Source: Pterobdella sp. o SKG-2022
Taxonomy: Eukaryota; Annelida; Clitellata; Hirudinida; Piscicolidae
NCBI GenBank assembly: GCA_964035795.1
Contig: OZ038320.1
Location: 28,239,355 to 28,303,354, forward strand
DNA length: 64,000 bases
Direction: 5' to 3'
Shown piece after piece: positions 60,449 to 64,000 of this stretch. Position 1 is the first letter of the stretch; every line of letters begins with the position of its first letter. The position numbers were made by a program, and so were the translations under genes. The notes under the pieces were generated by a model, which did no database searches, had not been told where the DNA came from, and worked only from the letters and a program-made list of their open reading frames with translations.

Positions 60449-64000
<3,552 letters not shown>

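Overview
This window is nuclear DNA from an invertebrate animal (Metazoa). It is strongly AT-rich, its genes have short exons split by GT-AG introns, and it holds a nuclear tRNA-Ile, a 5S-rRNA-like sequence and many decayed transposons (RTE-type and CR1/L2-type LINEs, a Penelope-like element, piggyBac). The host genes are all ordinary animal families, including animal-specific ones (TFAP4, CtBP, PSTPIP, DAP). I do not name a species or phylum.

Layout. 1.5-6.7 kb (+): an F-BAR gene of the PSTPIP family in nine recognised exons, with a probable last exon at 9.85 kb. An RTE-type LINE and a long (AT)n tract sit in its last intron. 12.8-16.1 kb (-): a TFAP4-like bHLH factor in three exons. 17.9-18.8 kb (-): THUMPD1. 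22.4-24.1 kb (+): GPATCH4 in seven exons, followed by a LINE 3' end. 29.5-30.7 kb (-): an intronless protein with one clear and one degenerate alpha-crystallin-like domain.

31-49 kb is a transposon-rich block. It holds LINE fragments, two piggyBac remnants, a Penelope GIY-YIG fragment, the 5S-like sequence, a CR1/L2-type LINE and several dispersed repeats. Gene density returns after 50 kb: LSM2 (-, 50.9-51.5), DAP (+, 52.7-53.9), mitochondrial RBFA (-, 55.7-56.8) with a broken local copy at 57.1-57.3 kb, an RTE LINE fragment with a nested SINE (57.8-59.1), tRNA-Ile(AAU) at 59.3 kb, and CtBP (-, 60.4-62.6) whose first coding exon was not found.

The genes do not form a pathway. They cover transcription (TFAP4, CtBP), RNA and ribosome work (LSM2, THUMPD1, GPATCH4, RBFA), membrane and cytoskeleton (PSTPIP), autophagy or growth control (DAP) and a chaperone-like protein. 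The most unusual signal is a roughly 33-bp sequence that can fold into two small hairpins. It occurs at least 13 times in both orientations, inside introns and inside at least three otherwise unrelated repeat families. A second unusual item is a dispersed repeat carrying a 61-codon reading frame with a C-terminal membrane segment. Gene boundaries come from reading splice sites and homology by eye; no search was run.
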